From NCBI GenBank assembly GCA_046758005.1, contig JBHHZJ010000021.1, positions 1 to 39,310 of the forward strand: DNA of 39,310 bases, written 5' to 3'. The DNA comes from JBHHZJ01 sp046758005 (lineage in GTDB: Bacteria; Pseudomonadota; Alphaproteobacteria; Kiloniellales; J153). This document shows positions 17,233-24,935 of the stretch, one piece after another. The translations under genes were made by a program, and so were the position numbers. How positions within the stretch are numbered: the stretch's first letter is position 1; every line of letters starts with the position of its first letter. The notes beneath the pieces were generated by a model. The model did no database searches, was not told the DNA's origin, and saw only the letters and a program-made list of their open reading frames with translations.

Positions 17233-17925
17233 ATGAGCTTGGCCATCGAACTGGACGGGCCGCGCTTCGGGCGCGCGGCGGGCGAGGCGCGTAAGCTGGT
17301 CGTCCTGCTGCACGGCCTGGGCGCTGACGGCAACGACCTGATCGCGCTTGCGCCGCTGTTCGCCCAGGTCCTGCCGGACGCCGCCTTCGTCTCCCCGCAC
17401 GCGCCGTTTCCGTGCGACATGGCGCCCTTCGGCCGCCAGTGGTTCAGCTTCCAGGAGCGCGACGCGGCCGCGGTCCTCGGCGGCGTGCGCGCGGCCGCGC
17501 CGCATCTGGACGCCTTCATCGACCGGGAGTTGGCCCGCCACGGCCTGTCCGACGGGCGGCTCGCGCTGGTGGGGTTCTCGCAGGGCGCCATGATGGCCCT
17601 GTATGTCGGCCTGCGCCGGGCGCGGCCGTGCGCCGCGATCGTCGGCTACTCGGGCATGCTGATCGCGCCCGAACTCCTGCCCGCGGAGATCCGCAGCCGC
17701 CCGCCCGTGCTGCTCGTTCACGGCGACGCCGACGAGATCGTCGCGTTTCCGGCCATGGCCGCCGCCGAGACCGCGCTGGCGGCCAACGGGGTCGCGGTGC
17801 GCGCCGAGGCCCGGCCGGGCCTCGGCCACGGCATTGACGAGGTCGGCATCGGGCTCGGTGCCGCGCTGCTGGAGAAATGCCTCTATCCGGAACGGCGCGG
17901 CGCCACGGCGGGGGTCAAGCCGTAG
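17233..17925 (+). CDS. Phospholipase/carboxylesterase-family alpha/beta hydrolase
   Basis: This 230-residue cytoplasmic serine hydrolase has the family opening VVLLHGLGADGNDL, nucleophile S116 in GFSQG, Asp167 in HGDADEIV and His199 in LGHGID. This matches the short-chain carboxylesterase/lysophospholipase group (YpfH- and EstB-like). There is no signal peptide. Its last 11 bp overlap the end of the convergent MEMO-family gene. The substrate is unknown. Confidence 0.92.
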   Translation: MSLAIELDGPRFGRAAGEARKLVVLLHGLGADGNDLIALAPLFAQVLPDAAFVSPHAPFPCDMAPFGRQWFSFQERDAAAVLGGVRAAAPHLDAFIDRELARHGLSDGRLALVGFSQGAMMALYVGLRRARPCAAIVGYSGMLIAPELLPAEIRSRPPVLLVHGDADEIVAFPAMAAAETALAANGVAVRAEARPGLGHGIDEVGIGLGAALLEKCLYPERRGATAGVKP

Positions 17926-18736
17926 CGGCCGGCCCGGTCCCGTTGTCCCGGAACGCCCAGGCGCCGTAGCCGACCACGCGCCGCGTGAACCCGCTGACGT
18001 CGCCGGAGGTGCGCAGATCGAGGCGCTCGACGCGCAGGCGCCGCGCCTTGGCCTCGGCCAGGAACCCGGCCACGGCCAGGAAGCCGCAGGCGTCCTCCGG
18101 GCCGAGCCGCGCGCCCTCGAGCGCCTCGATGGCCGTCGCGGTGGCGTCGTCCATGCGCCGGGCGACGTCTTCGGGATGGTAGTGGGACAGGTCCGAGCTG
18201 ACCACGATCAGGGTCTCGGCGCCGCCCCACAGCCGGGCCAGCACCTCGGCCACCTCGGCCGGCCGGGCATCGCCGACGGCGAGCGGCACGACCGCGACCG
18301 CGCCCAGGACAACCTGCAGGAACGGCAACTGCACTTCCAGCGCGTGCTCCTCGCCGTGCGGCCCGTCGGCGATCGTGACCTGCGGCAGGTCGCGGATCGC
18401 CTCGACGGCGGCGGAATCGACCGGCACCTCGCCGAGCGGCGTGGTGAAGGCCTCCGCACGCGGCGCGGCGACGCCGCGGAACGGCACGAAGTGCGACGGG
18501 CCGACCAGGACGACGCGCTCGACGTGACCGGCCGCCGGCGTGAGGGTCGCATAGGCGCTCGCCGCCACGGGACCGGAATAGATGTAGCCCGCGTGCGGCG
18601 CGATGATCGCCTTCGGCCATTGCGCGCAGGGCGCGGGCCGCGCGCCTTCCAGGAAGTCGTCCACCACGGCGCGCAGCATGGCCGGATCGTCCGGATAGAA
18701 GCTGCCCGCCACGGCGGGCGGCCTGACCGCCTTCAT
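17915..18736 (-). CDS. MEMO1 family protein (AmmeMemoRadiSam system protein B type)
   Basis: This 273-residue protein has the conserved MEMO blocks: an opening RPPAVAGSFYP, the metal-site histidines in APHAGYIYSGPVAA and VGPSHFVPF, and a later SSDLSHYHP. The fold resembles extradiol dioxygenases, with a possible copper or iron site. In archaea and some bacteria it accompanies AMMECR1 and a radical-SAM enzyme, but neither is nearby. ATG 18736 follows GGGAGGCGA. It ends 11 bp inside the esterase gene (convergent). Biochemical role unresolved. Confidence 0.93.
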   Translation of the reverse strand: MKAVRPPAVAGSFYPDDPAMLRAVVDDFLEGARPAPCAQWPKAIIAPHAGYIYSGPVAASAYATLTPAAGHVERVVLVGPSHFVPFRGVAAPRAEAFTTPLGEVPVDSAAVEAIRDLPQVTIADGPHGEEHALEVQLPFLQVVLGAVAVVPLAVGDARPAEVAEVLARLWGGAETLIVVSSDLSHYHPEDVARRMDDATATAIEALEGARLGPEDACGFLAVAGFLAEAKARRLRVERLDLRTSGDVSGFTRRVVGYGAWAFRDNGTGPAATA

Positions 18737-19093
18737 CGTTTCGCCTCCCCTGTTCCCGTGGTTCGGGTGCGTTTCTTCGGCGCCAAGGGCCCTTCGTTAT
18801 CTGGGATGCGCCGCCATCGGATTGAAGGGTCGGCGGCACGCGCGCCGGGAATCCAAGCGTCCGCGGGATCTATCGCTCCTTAACCCTCCTGTGCCAGTAT
18901 GTCGGAATATGTCGGGATCGAGGCCCGGGTTCCGGGAAGGGCCCGGCGTGTCGCGAACATGTAAATTGAACGCAATCAGGCCACTAAGCCTTGTGTGTCA
19001 AGGCCCGGTCGAGTATCAAGATCCAAGCCGCTGATCCGCCTGCGTGGCGATCGGCGGACCTAGAGGGGTGAACGGTTCGGAGAGACCTGAACG
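18737..19093. other. 357-bp divergent intergenic region
   Basis: No gene is seen between the MEMO and HNH genes. It holds a direct repeat TATGTCGG (18898-18905 and 18908-18915, spacing 10 bp) and a degenerate FNR-like TTGAACGCAATCAG (18966-18979) that misses consensus at two positions. The HNH ribosome site GGAGAG is at the right end. Confidence 0.5.
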
Positions 19094-19654
19094 GTGAACG
19101 CCGCGGCAACCAACTTTCCCGCTCTCGTGCTGAACGCGGATTTCCGGCCGCTGAGCTACTTCCCGCTGTCGCTCTGGTCCTGGCAGGACACGGTCAAGGC
19201 CGTGTTTCTCGGACGTGTCAACATCGTCTCCGAGTACGATCGCCTGGTCCACTCGCCGTCCATGGAGATGCGCCTGCCCAGCGTGATCGCGCTCAAGGAC
19301 TACGTGCACCTGGACCGGCGCCCGGCGTTCACGCGCTTCAACGTGTTCCTGCGCGACCGCTTCCGTTGCCAGTACTGCGGCGGCGCGTTCCCGTCCGAGG
19401 AGTTGACCTTCGATCACCTGCTGCCGCGCTCGCGCGGCGGACGCACGACCTGGACCAACGTCGTGACCGCCTGCCAGGACTGCAACCTGCGGAAAGGCAA
19501 CCGCGCGTCCGACGAATGCCGCATGTATCCGCTGCGCCCGGTGGTGCAGCCGACGACCTACCAGCTACAGCAGAACGGGCGCGCGTTCCCGCCCAACTTC
19601 CTGCACGGAAGCTGGCGCGACTTCCTGTACTGGGATTCCGAGCTGGAGTCCTGA
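19094..19654 (+). CDS. HNH endonuclease family protein
   Basis: This 186-residue protein starts with GTG at 19094 (GGAGAG about 10 nt upstream). The N-terminal half (LVLNADFRPLSYFPLSLWSW, RVNIVSEYDR) is typical of a chromosomal HNH family widespread in alphaproteobacteria. The nuclease part has paired zinc cysteines C92/C95 and C127/C130 and the D107-H108 metal/catalytic pair in FDHLLPRSRGG, with N-V-V in TTWTNVVTAC. It is not intron- or phage-associated here; the gene stands alone. Target unknown. Confidence 0.93.
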   Translation: MNAAATNFPALVLNADFRPLSYFPLSLWSWQDTVKAVFLGRVNIVSEYDRLVHSPSMEMRLPSVIALKDYVHLDRRPAFTRFNVFLRDRFRCQYCGGAFPSEELTFDHLLPRSRGGRTTWTNVVTACQDCNLRKGNRASDECRMYPLRPVVQPTTYQLQQNGRAFPPNFLHGSWRDFLYWDSELES

Positions 19655-19682
19655 TCGGGCGCCGACGGACCAGCCGAACCTT

Positions 19683-20285
19683 CTACAGCCGTTCCGAGAG
19701 CCAGATGGCCAGGCGCGATCCGGACTTGATCGCGGCGCTGAGCAGCTCGTAGCCCGGCGCCTCCTCGGCGCCGTGGGCGAGCCCGATGTCGCGGTGCTCC
19801 TGCTCGTCCTTGCGGAAATCCTCGATGGTCGCCTTGAGCTTGGCCTCGTCCGCGCCGAGCCTGCCCGCCTGCCCCAGGTAGTGCGCGTCGATTACCTCCT
19901 CGACCGCCACGGTGCAGGCCATGGCCGCCCGCTCGCCGAGCAGCGCGGTCGCCGCGCCGAGGGCGAAGCCGGCCACGTGCCACAAGGGCTGGAGCGCGGT
20001 CGGGCGCACGTGGCGCTCGACCATCAGCTTTTCGAAGTGCTCCAGGTGGCGCAGCTCCTGCTCGTGCATCCGGCGCACGGCGCCGCCGCCGGCGCGGCGG
20101 CCGAGGACGGCGAGCTGGCCCTCGTAGATGCGCCGGGCGCCGTATTCGCCCGCGTGGTCGACGCGCAGCATGCGGGCGACCAGCGCCGCGGGGTCCGGAT
20201 CGCCGGGCAGACGCGGCGTGCCGGTGCGGCGAGCGCCGCCGGTCGCGGTCGTGGACCCGACGTGGCCGGTTGCCTTCGCGGTCAT
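19683..20285 (-). CDS. coq7: Demethoxyubiquinone hydroxylase (COQ7 family)
   Basis: This 200-residue di-iron monooxygenase adds the C6 hydroxyl in ubiquinone synthesis. The ferritin-like iron ligands are visible: E47 in AGEYGA, E77/H80 in EQELRH, E129-E130 in VEEVIDAHY, and E163/H164 in EQEH. A Gly/Thr-rich N-terminal leader precedes the domain. ATG 20285 overlaps the dsbB stop (ATGA), so coq7 is the last gene of a three-gene operon. It marks an aerobic, ubiquinone-using bacterium and is an O2-dependent step. Confidence 0.94.
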   Translation of the reverse strand: MTAKATGHVGSTTATGGARRTGTPRLPGDPDPAALVARMLRVDHAGEYGARRIYEGQLAVLGRRAGGGAVRRMHEQELRHLEHFEKLMVERHVRPTALQPLWHVAGFALGAATALLGERAAMACTVAVEEVIDAHYLGQAGRLGADEAKLKATIEDFRKDEQEHRDIGLAHGAEEAPGYELLSAAIKSGSRLAIWLSERL

Positions 20286-20824
20286 GGGCGCCGCCCCACC
20301 GTGACGTGCCGCGCCGCCCACATGCCGGCCGCGGCCAAGCCGAGCGACGCCAGGAAATTGTACCCGGCCATGGAGATCCCGAACAAGGACCACGGGACCT
20401 CGTCGCAGGGCACGAAGCGCGCCTCCAGGAGCCGCTTGCGCAGCTCCTCGATCGAGACGTTGGGGTCGAACGCCGGGGCGTGGCATTCCGCGGTGCCGCG
20501 CCACCAGTGCTGCTCGACGCCGACGTGGAAGAAGGCGATCGCGGCGCCGGTCAGAAAGGCAAGCCCGGCCAGGGCGACCGCGAGGCGGCGGGCGTGCGGC
20601 CAGGGGCCGAGCGCGAGCCCGGCCAATCCGAACACGAGTGCGCCGCCATAGGCGTAGCGCTGGTAGACGCACAGCACGCACGGCTGGAGCCCGCCCCAGA
20701 CCTGGGAGATCCAGGCGGTGCCGAGGGCGCCGAGGCAGACCGCGACGATCAGCGCCGGGACCAGACGCGGATGATCGACGGCCCGTTGCAGGAATCCCGC
20801 GGGCATGGCCATTGCCTCCGTCAT
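20282..20824 (-). CDS. dsbB: Disulfide bond formation protein B
   Basis: This 180-residue inner-membrane protein has four helices and reoxidises DsbA using ubiquinone. The first periplasmic pair is C49-x-x-C52 (QPCVLCVYQR), and the second pair is C114 and C140 in the loop between helices 3 and 4. ATG 20824 overlaps the upstream stop by ATGA, and its own stop overlaps coq7 the same way. Its presence beside coq7, which makes its electron acceptor, is a sensible pairing. Confidence 0.94.
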   Translation of the reverse strand: MTEAMAMPAGFLQRAVDHPRLVPALIVAVCLGALGTAWISQVWGGLQPCVLCVYQRYAYGGALVFGLAGLALGPWPHARRLAVALAGLAFLTGAAIAFFHVGVEQHWWRGTAECHAPAFDPNVSIEELRKRLLEARFVPCDEVPWSLFGISMAGYNFLASLGLAAAGMWAARHVTVGRRP

Positions 20825-21402
20825 AACAGATAGCGCGCCGCCAGGAACCCGGCGAGCAGCAGGACGAAGAAAAGCGCGGTCAGAAGCGGCAGGTGCTTCT
20901 CGATGAACTCGCGGATCGGCGGGCCGAACCACCAGAGCAGGCCCGCTTCGAGGAAGAACCGCGCGCCCCGCGACGCCAACGTGGCCAGGATGAAGACCGT
21001 GAGGTCAAGGTGCACCACGCCGCTGGCGATGGTGATCACCTTGTAGGGAAAGGGCGTGAAGCCGGCGCCAGCGACGATCCAGGCGCCCCATTCGTTGTAC
21101 TTCGCCTGGAAGGCCTCGAAACTTTGGGTCTGACCATAGAATTCGAGCAGGGGCCGGCCGACGGCCTCGAACAGCCCGGCCCCGATCGCGTAGCCCAACA
21201 GGCCGCCCAGGGCCGAGGCGGCGGTGGCCACGACCGCGACCTGCAAGGCCCGCTCGCGCGCCGCCAAGACCATGGGCAGGATGAGCACGTCTGGCGGGAT
21301 CGGAAAGACCGAGCTTTCGACAAAGGCGACGACGGCCAGCGCCCACAGCGCGTGCCGATGTCCGGCTAGCGCCATGGTCCGCTCGTAGAGGGCTTGGAGC
21401 AC
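20821..21402 (-). CDS. YqaA/DedA-type VTT-domain membrane protein
   Basis: This 193-residue inner-membrane protein shows the hallmark ESSVFPIPPDVLILPM and a later GAGFTPFPYKVITIASG re-entrant motif, both typical of the YqaA branch of the VTT/DedA family, implicated in lipid or small-molecule transport. I propose GTG 21402 as start (GGGGGA at 21413-21418), since relatives begin close to LYERTMALA; ATG 21465 is possible but adds a basic tail. It is the first gene of the overlapped yqaA-like/dsbB/coq7 operon. Confidence 0.88.
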   Translation of the reverse strand: MLQALYERTMALAGHRHALWALAVVAFVESSVFPIPPDVLILPMVLAARERALQVAVVATAASALGGLLGYAIGAGLFEAVGRPLLEFYGQTQSFEAFQAKYNEWGAWIVAGAGFTPFPYKVITIASGVVHLDLTVFILATLASRGARFFLEAGLLWWFGPPIREFIEKHLPLLTALFFVLLLAGFLAARYLL

Positions 21403-21545
21403 GGCTTTCAGGTCCCCCGTGGTCGCGCGGCGGGTCCGTGTAGCAAGCGCCGGACGGCGGGGCAACCGGCGGCGAAATCTGCTACGATGGTTCCGGGCGG
21501 GGCACCGCGCGCCGCGCCGCGGATCCCAACTCGAGGACCGAGCCG

Positions 21546-21953
21546 GTGAGCCAGCGGGCCGAACTGTTGTTCGCCAACGAGGCCTTCTACCACGCGTTCC
21601 GCAACCGCGACGTGGACGGTATGGAGGCCCTCTGGGCGGCCCGGCAATCGGTTGCGTGCATCCATCCCGGCTGGCAGGCGCTCACCTCGCGCGAGGAGGT
21701 CATGGAATCCTGGCGCGGAATCCTTTCCAACCCGGAGTCGCCCAAGATCGCCTGCCGCGGCGCGCGCGGCTTCCTCACCGGCGAGGCGGGCTTCGTCGTC
21801 TGTTACGAACAGATCGGCGATACCGTGCTCGTCGCCACCAACGTGTTCGTCCGCGAGGACGGCGCCTGGAAGCTGGTGCATCACCAGGCCGGTCCGTGCA
21901 ACGTGCCGCTCGCCGACCTCGGGGACGAGCCGGAGGCCGCGCCGCTGCAATAA
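21546..21953 (+). CDS. NTF2-like (SnoaL-type) protein
   Basis: This 135-residue single-domain protein has the cone-shaped NTF2-like pattern: a helix with FYHAFRNRDVDGMEALWA, a VACIHPGW strand, a ...REEVMESWRGIL helix, and strands ending in WKLVHHQAGP. It starts with GTG 21546 (AGGA 10 nt upstream). It has no metal or catalytic signature beyond the fold, so the role is unknown. It diverges from the yqaA-like operon. Confidence 0.88.
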   Translation: MSQRAELLFANEAFYHAFRNRDVDGMEALWAARQSVACIHPGWQALTSREEVMESWRGILSNPESPKIACRGARGFLTGEAGFVVCYEQIGDTVLVATNVFVREDGAWKLVHHQAGPCNVPLADLGDEPEAAPLQ

Positions 21954-22077
21954 TTCCGACAGTCGATAATATCGGGTCTCTTCACAGAGGCGATTCTTGC
22001 CACCGAACAGGAGCGAGCCGCGCCGCGGTGCGGGCCGCCGCAAGCAGTAAGCGGCGCCTCCGGCGGCGAACGGCGCC

Positions 22078-22094
22078 CGGCCCTCGACGGGCCG
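22078..22094. other. Hairpin CGGCCC-TCGAC-GGGCCG
   Basis: A six-bp GC stem with a five-nt loop is followed on the plus strand by ATTTG. It lies 125 bp after the NTF2-like gene and could be a weak terminator. A second hairpin (GCCGGG-AGGC-CCCGGC, 22167-22182) lies 35 bp past the cold-shock gene on the minus strand but lacks a T-run. Confidence 0.3.
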
Positions 22095-22216
22095 ATTTGC
22101 TCCCATGAAACGACCCAAACTTATCGGCCATCGGTATCGGCCGGCGTCACGGCGCGCGGGCGGGCCGCCGGGAGGCCCCGGCGCGTCCCGGGTTCAGGAT
22201 CTCCGGGCAACTGGCC

Positions 22217-22714
22217 TCAGATGATTTCGATGCTATCGGCCATGGGCCCCTTGTGGCCCATGCGGGTCAGCATGCGCACCCGTTGGTCGGGCCCCAGGTT
22301 CTGCATACCGGCGCGTTCCAGCACCCGGGCGGAGACGAACACGTCCTTGCCGCCGTCGTCCGGCACGACGAACCCGAAGCCCTTTTCGCGGTTGTAGAAC
22401 TTCACCGTGCCCTCGATCTCGGCGGTCTCGCCCTCGTGCGGCCCGACAGGCATTTCGGGCAGGGCTTCGACCCGGTGCACGGCCGCGACCTGCGGCCCTT
22501 TCGGCCCGGCGCACAGGTCGCAGACGATGGTCGCGCCCTGCGGTAGATGGCGGTGGCCGGACCTCGCGACGACGGAGACGTGCATGAAGGCGTCCGGGGA
22601 ACCGTCGCTCGGCTGGACGAAACCGAACCCCTTGGCCGGGTTGAACCACTTGACCACCGCCGTGATCTCCCGATGGGTGATCTCCGACTGCTCTGAACTC
22701 TCGTTGTCCATCAT
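22217..22714 (-). CDS. Double cold-shock-domain protein
   Basis: This 165-residue nucleic-acid-binding protein has two CSDs joined by a linker. The first has VVKWFNPAKGFGFV (about 20-33) with DAFMHVS; the second has TVKFYNREKGFGFV with KDVFVSA (about 106-131). KGFGFV is the RNP1 motif; the second copy has KFYNREKG and lacks an RNP2-type VFVH histidine. Two-domain CSPs are common in alphaproteobacteria and act as RNA chaperones. Start is ATG 22714 or 22711; GGAGT lies directly before. No clear cold-box is seen upstream. Confidence 0.93.
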   Translation of the reverse strand: MMDNESSEQSEITHREITAVVKWFNPAKGFGFVQPSDGSPDAFMHVSVVARSGHRHLPQGATIVCDLCAGPKGPQVAAVHRVEALPEMPVGPHEGETAEIEGTVKFYNREKGFGFVVPDDGGKDVFVSARVLERAGMQNLGPDQRVRMLTRMGHKGPMADSIEII

Positions 22715-23050
22715 ACTCCGGGTACTCCGATTGATCGCAGGCCGCGCCCTGAAACGCCCGTTACGAGAAAAGGCGGCCCGTCTCTGCCGCAAATCGCAGA
22801 CCCGGCCAAGACCCCGGGGTCTTATCCCATCGTCGGCGATCGCTTTTGGGGGGGACTGGTCGCTCTTTGCCGTCGCGAGCCGGGTTACTCGACAAGCTGG
22901 CGGGTCAAACCTTTCCGCGCCGCCTCTACGCCATCCAATAGTCCTCAAGCACTATGCAGGGATATTGAATCGAAAGCGTTACTTTTTACCCAAAATCGCG
23001 AGGTGGTGCCATAGGAATCACAGGTTTTCAAATGCTTCGGCCGATGCCCT

Positions 23051-23080
23051 GGGCGTTTGCGGCGTTTTGCGGCCGTTTGC
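23051..23080 (+). repeat. Three tandem 10-bp repeats
   Basis: GGGCGTTTGC, GGCGTTTTGC and GGCCGTTTGC follow one another with no spacer. They lie 60 bp before tRNA-Leu. They may be slippage products or a stacked protein-binding site. Confidence 0.6.
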
Positions 23081-23090
23081 GGCCCTCAAG

Positions 23091-23113
23091 GGGCCGGCTT
23101 GCCAAGCCGGCCC
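23091..23113. other. 10-bp perfect stem, 3-nt loop, upstream of tRNA-Leu
   Basis: GGGCCGGCTT (23091-23100) pairs fully with AAGCCGGCCC (23104-23113) around loop GCC. No T-run follows on either strand. It sits 26 bp before the tRNA and might block read-through or be a processing site. Confidence 0.5.
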
Positions 23114-23139
23114 GCTCGACTATCATGCGTGCCGGTCAA

Positions 23140-23226
23140 GCCCCTGTGGCGGAACAGGTAGACGCGGCAGACTCAAAATCTGCTGGGCGCAAGCCCGTGC
23201 TGGTTCGAGTCCGGCCAGGGGCACCA
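23140..23226 (+). tRNA. tRNA-Leu(CAA)
   Basis: Acceptor GCCCCTG pairs with CAGGGGC, followed by A and an encoded CCA (23224-23226). The anticodon stem GCAGA/TCTGC encloses CTCAAAA, giving CAA for the UUG codon. The long variable arm (TGGGCGCAAGCCCG) and T loop TTCGAGT confirm a class II leucine tRNA. Confidence 0.97.
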
Positions 23227-23262
23227 CTTGCCTAAATCGAGGGCGCGCTCCGCGGACGCGGA

Positions 23263-23478
23263 TCAACCCCGGGCCTGCGGCGGCTGATTGACGCCCAGGC
23301 TAGAGGGGGCGCCGGCCTGCGAGGGCTCGCAGGGGTTGCAGCCGGCGAAGGGCCTGTCGCCCCGCGTCGCCAGGTGCGCCCGATCCATGGCCTGCACCCG
23401 GGATTCCTTGATCTCCTGTTCGAGAAGCGCCTTGAGCCTGCGCACGTTGGCGCGAACGGACGCCGGGAGCCTTGTCAT
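23263..23478 (-). CDS. Small unrecognised protein, 71 residues, with FNR-type promoter
   Basis: Starts at ATG 23478 with GGGAGG 9 nt upstream. The N-terminal half is a charged amphipathic helix (RLPASVRANVRRLKALLEQEIKESRVQAMDRA); the C-terminal half has C-x-x-C (CNPC) and is Pro/Gly/Ala-rich. No signal peptide or membrane helix is visible and I recognise no family. Support for reality comes from the ribosome site and from a box (TTGATGCACGTCAA, 23544-23557) and -10-like TAATAT (23515-23520) correctly placed upstream. It ends 37 bp from tRNA-Leu, converging on it. Confidence 0.55.
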   Translation of the reverse strand: MTRLPASVRANVRRLKALLEQEIKESRVQAMDRAHLATRGDRPFAGCNPCEPSQAGAPSSLGVNQPPQARG

Positions 23479-23514
23479 CGATCCAGCCCTCCCTACCGTC
23501 ACCGAATATACGTA

Positions 23515-23557
23515 ATATTATTTCGCGAACCCAAACGATTGCATTGATGCACGTCAA
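23515..23557 (-). promoter_or_regulatory. FNR/FixK-type class II promoter (box plus -10)
   Basis: TTGATGCACGTCAA (23544-23557) is a palindromic TTGAT-N4-GTCAA site, one base from the FNR consensus. On the minus strand TAATAT (23520-23515) follows after 23 bp, the spacing expected when the activator centres near -41.5. The region between is AT-richer than its surroundings. The start codon of the small gene is about 65 bp beyond the box. Confidence 0.6.
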
Positions 23558-23616
23558 TCGCGCGCCGCCCAGGTTTGGCGACGCCGGCGCGACCCGACCT
23601 CAATCCGGCCGTCAAT

Positions 23617-24347
23617 TCAATAAAGATACCGCACACCGATCGGATAGCCCTTGTCTCGGTCCCGCGTGTAATAGCTCGCGTGCAGGACCGTGCGGTTGTC
23701 CAGGATCGAGATCTCGCCGGTGCCCTCCGGCGCGCGCCAGGGCAGCTCGAGGACAACCTCGTCGATCAGCGGCGAGATGTCTTCCTCCTCGAACAGCCGA
23801 TAGAGCGACCTGAACTCGTGCGCCCCATGCCCTACCCTCAACGCCTGCAGGTAGGCGACGACATTGGCGAGAACCAGCGTCGAGGAGGTGCGCGGCGCCT
23901 GCTGCACCGGGTCGAACGGGTCGCGGGTGAAAAGCGAGTAGCGGTCCCTCTGGGTCGAGCCGCGATCCAGGTGAAAACGCAGGCTCGGAAAGATGTTCCG
24001 CTGCCCTTGGGCGCGCTGGCGCTCGGGCAGAAAGCGTTGCGGAAGACCACGGGGCCGAAGCACGCCATGACCTCGCGCACCCCCCGGTCCAGGGCGCGCC
24101 CCGAGTCATAGACCGCCAGCTCGACCGGCGCCGCGAACTCGAAGACCACGCCGAAGTGGCGGAAATCGAGTGGAATTCCAATCTTGTCCAACGCCACGCC
24201 GTAGTGCCTCGCCACCCGCTGCGCATAGGCCGGGATGGCGATCCGGGCCGTGTAGCCGACGCCGCACGAATCGCCCGCTACGGGCCGGAGCGGCTGCCCG
24301 TGGAATTCGGCAAGGTGCGACATGCCGATGGAGAGAGTACCGGCCAT
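23617..24347 (-). pseudogene. TauD-like 2-oxoglutarate/Fe(II) oxygenase, frameshifted
   Basis: Two overlapping reading frames together encode about 243 residues. The first runs from ATG 24347 to GPVVFRNAF; the second continues LPERQRAQ and runs to ISILDNRTVLHASYY...GVRYLY with TAA or equivalent at 23617-23619. Joining requires one extra base near 24030 (TTCTG for an expected TTCCTG). The facial triad is visible: H-x-D in FHLDRG (codons 23971-23973 and 23965-23967) and a distal His in VLHAS (23680-23682). It starts 6 bp after the Cys-rich gene, so the two form one unit. It may be a recent pseudogene or a sequencing error; GC content matches the neighbours. Substrate unknown. Confidence 0.8.
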
Positions 24348-24353
24348 GAACGT

Positions 24354-24935
24354 CTACTTTATCGCCGCCGATAATTTCTCGACCTCGCGGAAGACCAGAT
24401 CGCGCAGATGTTCGGCGATCGCCTCGATGTCCGTTTGCAGGGCGGTGAGGTTCGGGCGCCGCCCTTCGAGACGGGGCTCGAGGGAGAACGTCGTGTCCGC
24501 GTTGTCGTGCTCGGAGAAGGTGATGACGATGTGCCACGGGGCGTTCAGTTTCTTGTGCAGGTGAAGCTCCTGGATGCTCTCCGCCAGGACCCGCACGTGG
24601 ACCACCGACCGGCAGTAGAACCAGACGCGGGGAACCTTCCAGAGGGCGCCGTCTGCGCCATTGTGCCCCGCGCAGGACCAGCACGGCTCGAACACCCCGA
24701 GGCGCTTCAGTTCGAACACGAGCGGCGCGATGCGGGTCTCCAACGGGTGGTTGTCCGGGTCGCTCGACAGGGCGCGCGGGATATCGGGGCAGGCGCGCGA
24801 ACACGCCCGCGAGTCCGGCCGCGCGCAGCCGGGCCCGCAGACCGGCCCGTCGCTTCGACCGGAGCGAAGGATCTCCTGGAGTTCGGCGCGCAGGCTTTCC
24901 TTTTTCGCGCCGCCGCTACGCCGTCCAATCTTCAT
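24354..24935 (-). CDS. Unrecognised 193-residue Cys-rich protein paired with the oxygenase
   Basis: Begins at ATG 24935 with a basic N-terminus, then a Cys cluster: C-x3-C (CGPGC), C-x3-C (CSRAC) and C-x-x-C in EPCWSCAGHNG, suggesting metal binding. The C-terminal half is a well-structured alpha/beta domain (VWFYCRSVVHVRVLAE, WHIVITFSEHDNADTTFSLEP) ending in a helix. There is no signal peptide. The TauD-like frame begins 6 bp downstream, indicating cotranscription. I have a vague recollection of similar hypothetical proteins in rhizobia but no family name. The ribosome site is weak. Confidence 0.8.
   Translation of the reverse strand: MKIGRRSGGAKKESLRAELQEILRSGRSDGPVCGPGCARPDSRACSRACPDIPRALSSDPDNHPLETRIAPLVFELKRLGVFEPCWSCAGHNGADGALWKVPRVWFYCRSVVHVRVLAESIQELHLHKKLNAPWHIVITFSEHDNADTTFSLEPRLEGRRPNLTALQTDIEAIAEHLRDLVFREVEKLSAAIK

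Larger units (their letters stand above)
22715..23139. other. 425-bp region between csp and tRNA-Leu
   Basis: No supported gene. The csp promoter and leader should lie at its left end (minus strand). The stretch around 22965-23030 is AT-richer than its surroundings. The right end carries a three-copy tandem repeat and a strong hairpin (listed separately). Confidence 0.5.

Noticed and set aside
18966..18979. TTGAACGCAATCAG as a fourth FNR box
   Set aside because: Two core positions miss consensus and no -10 sits at class II distance from the HNH gene.
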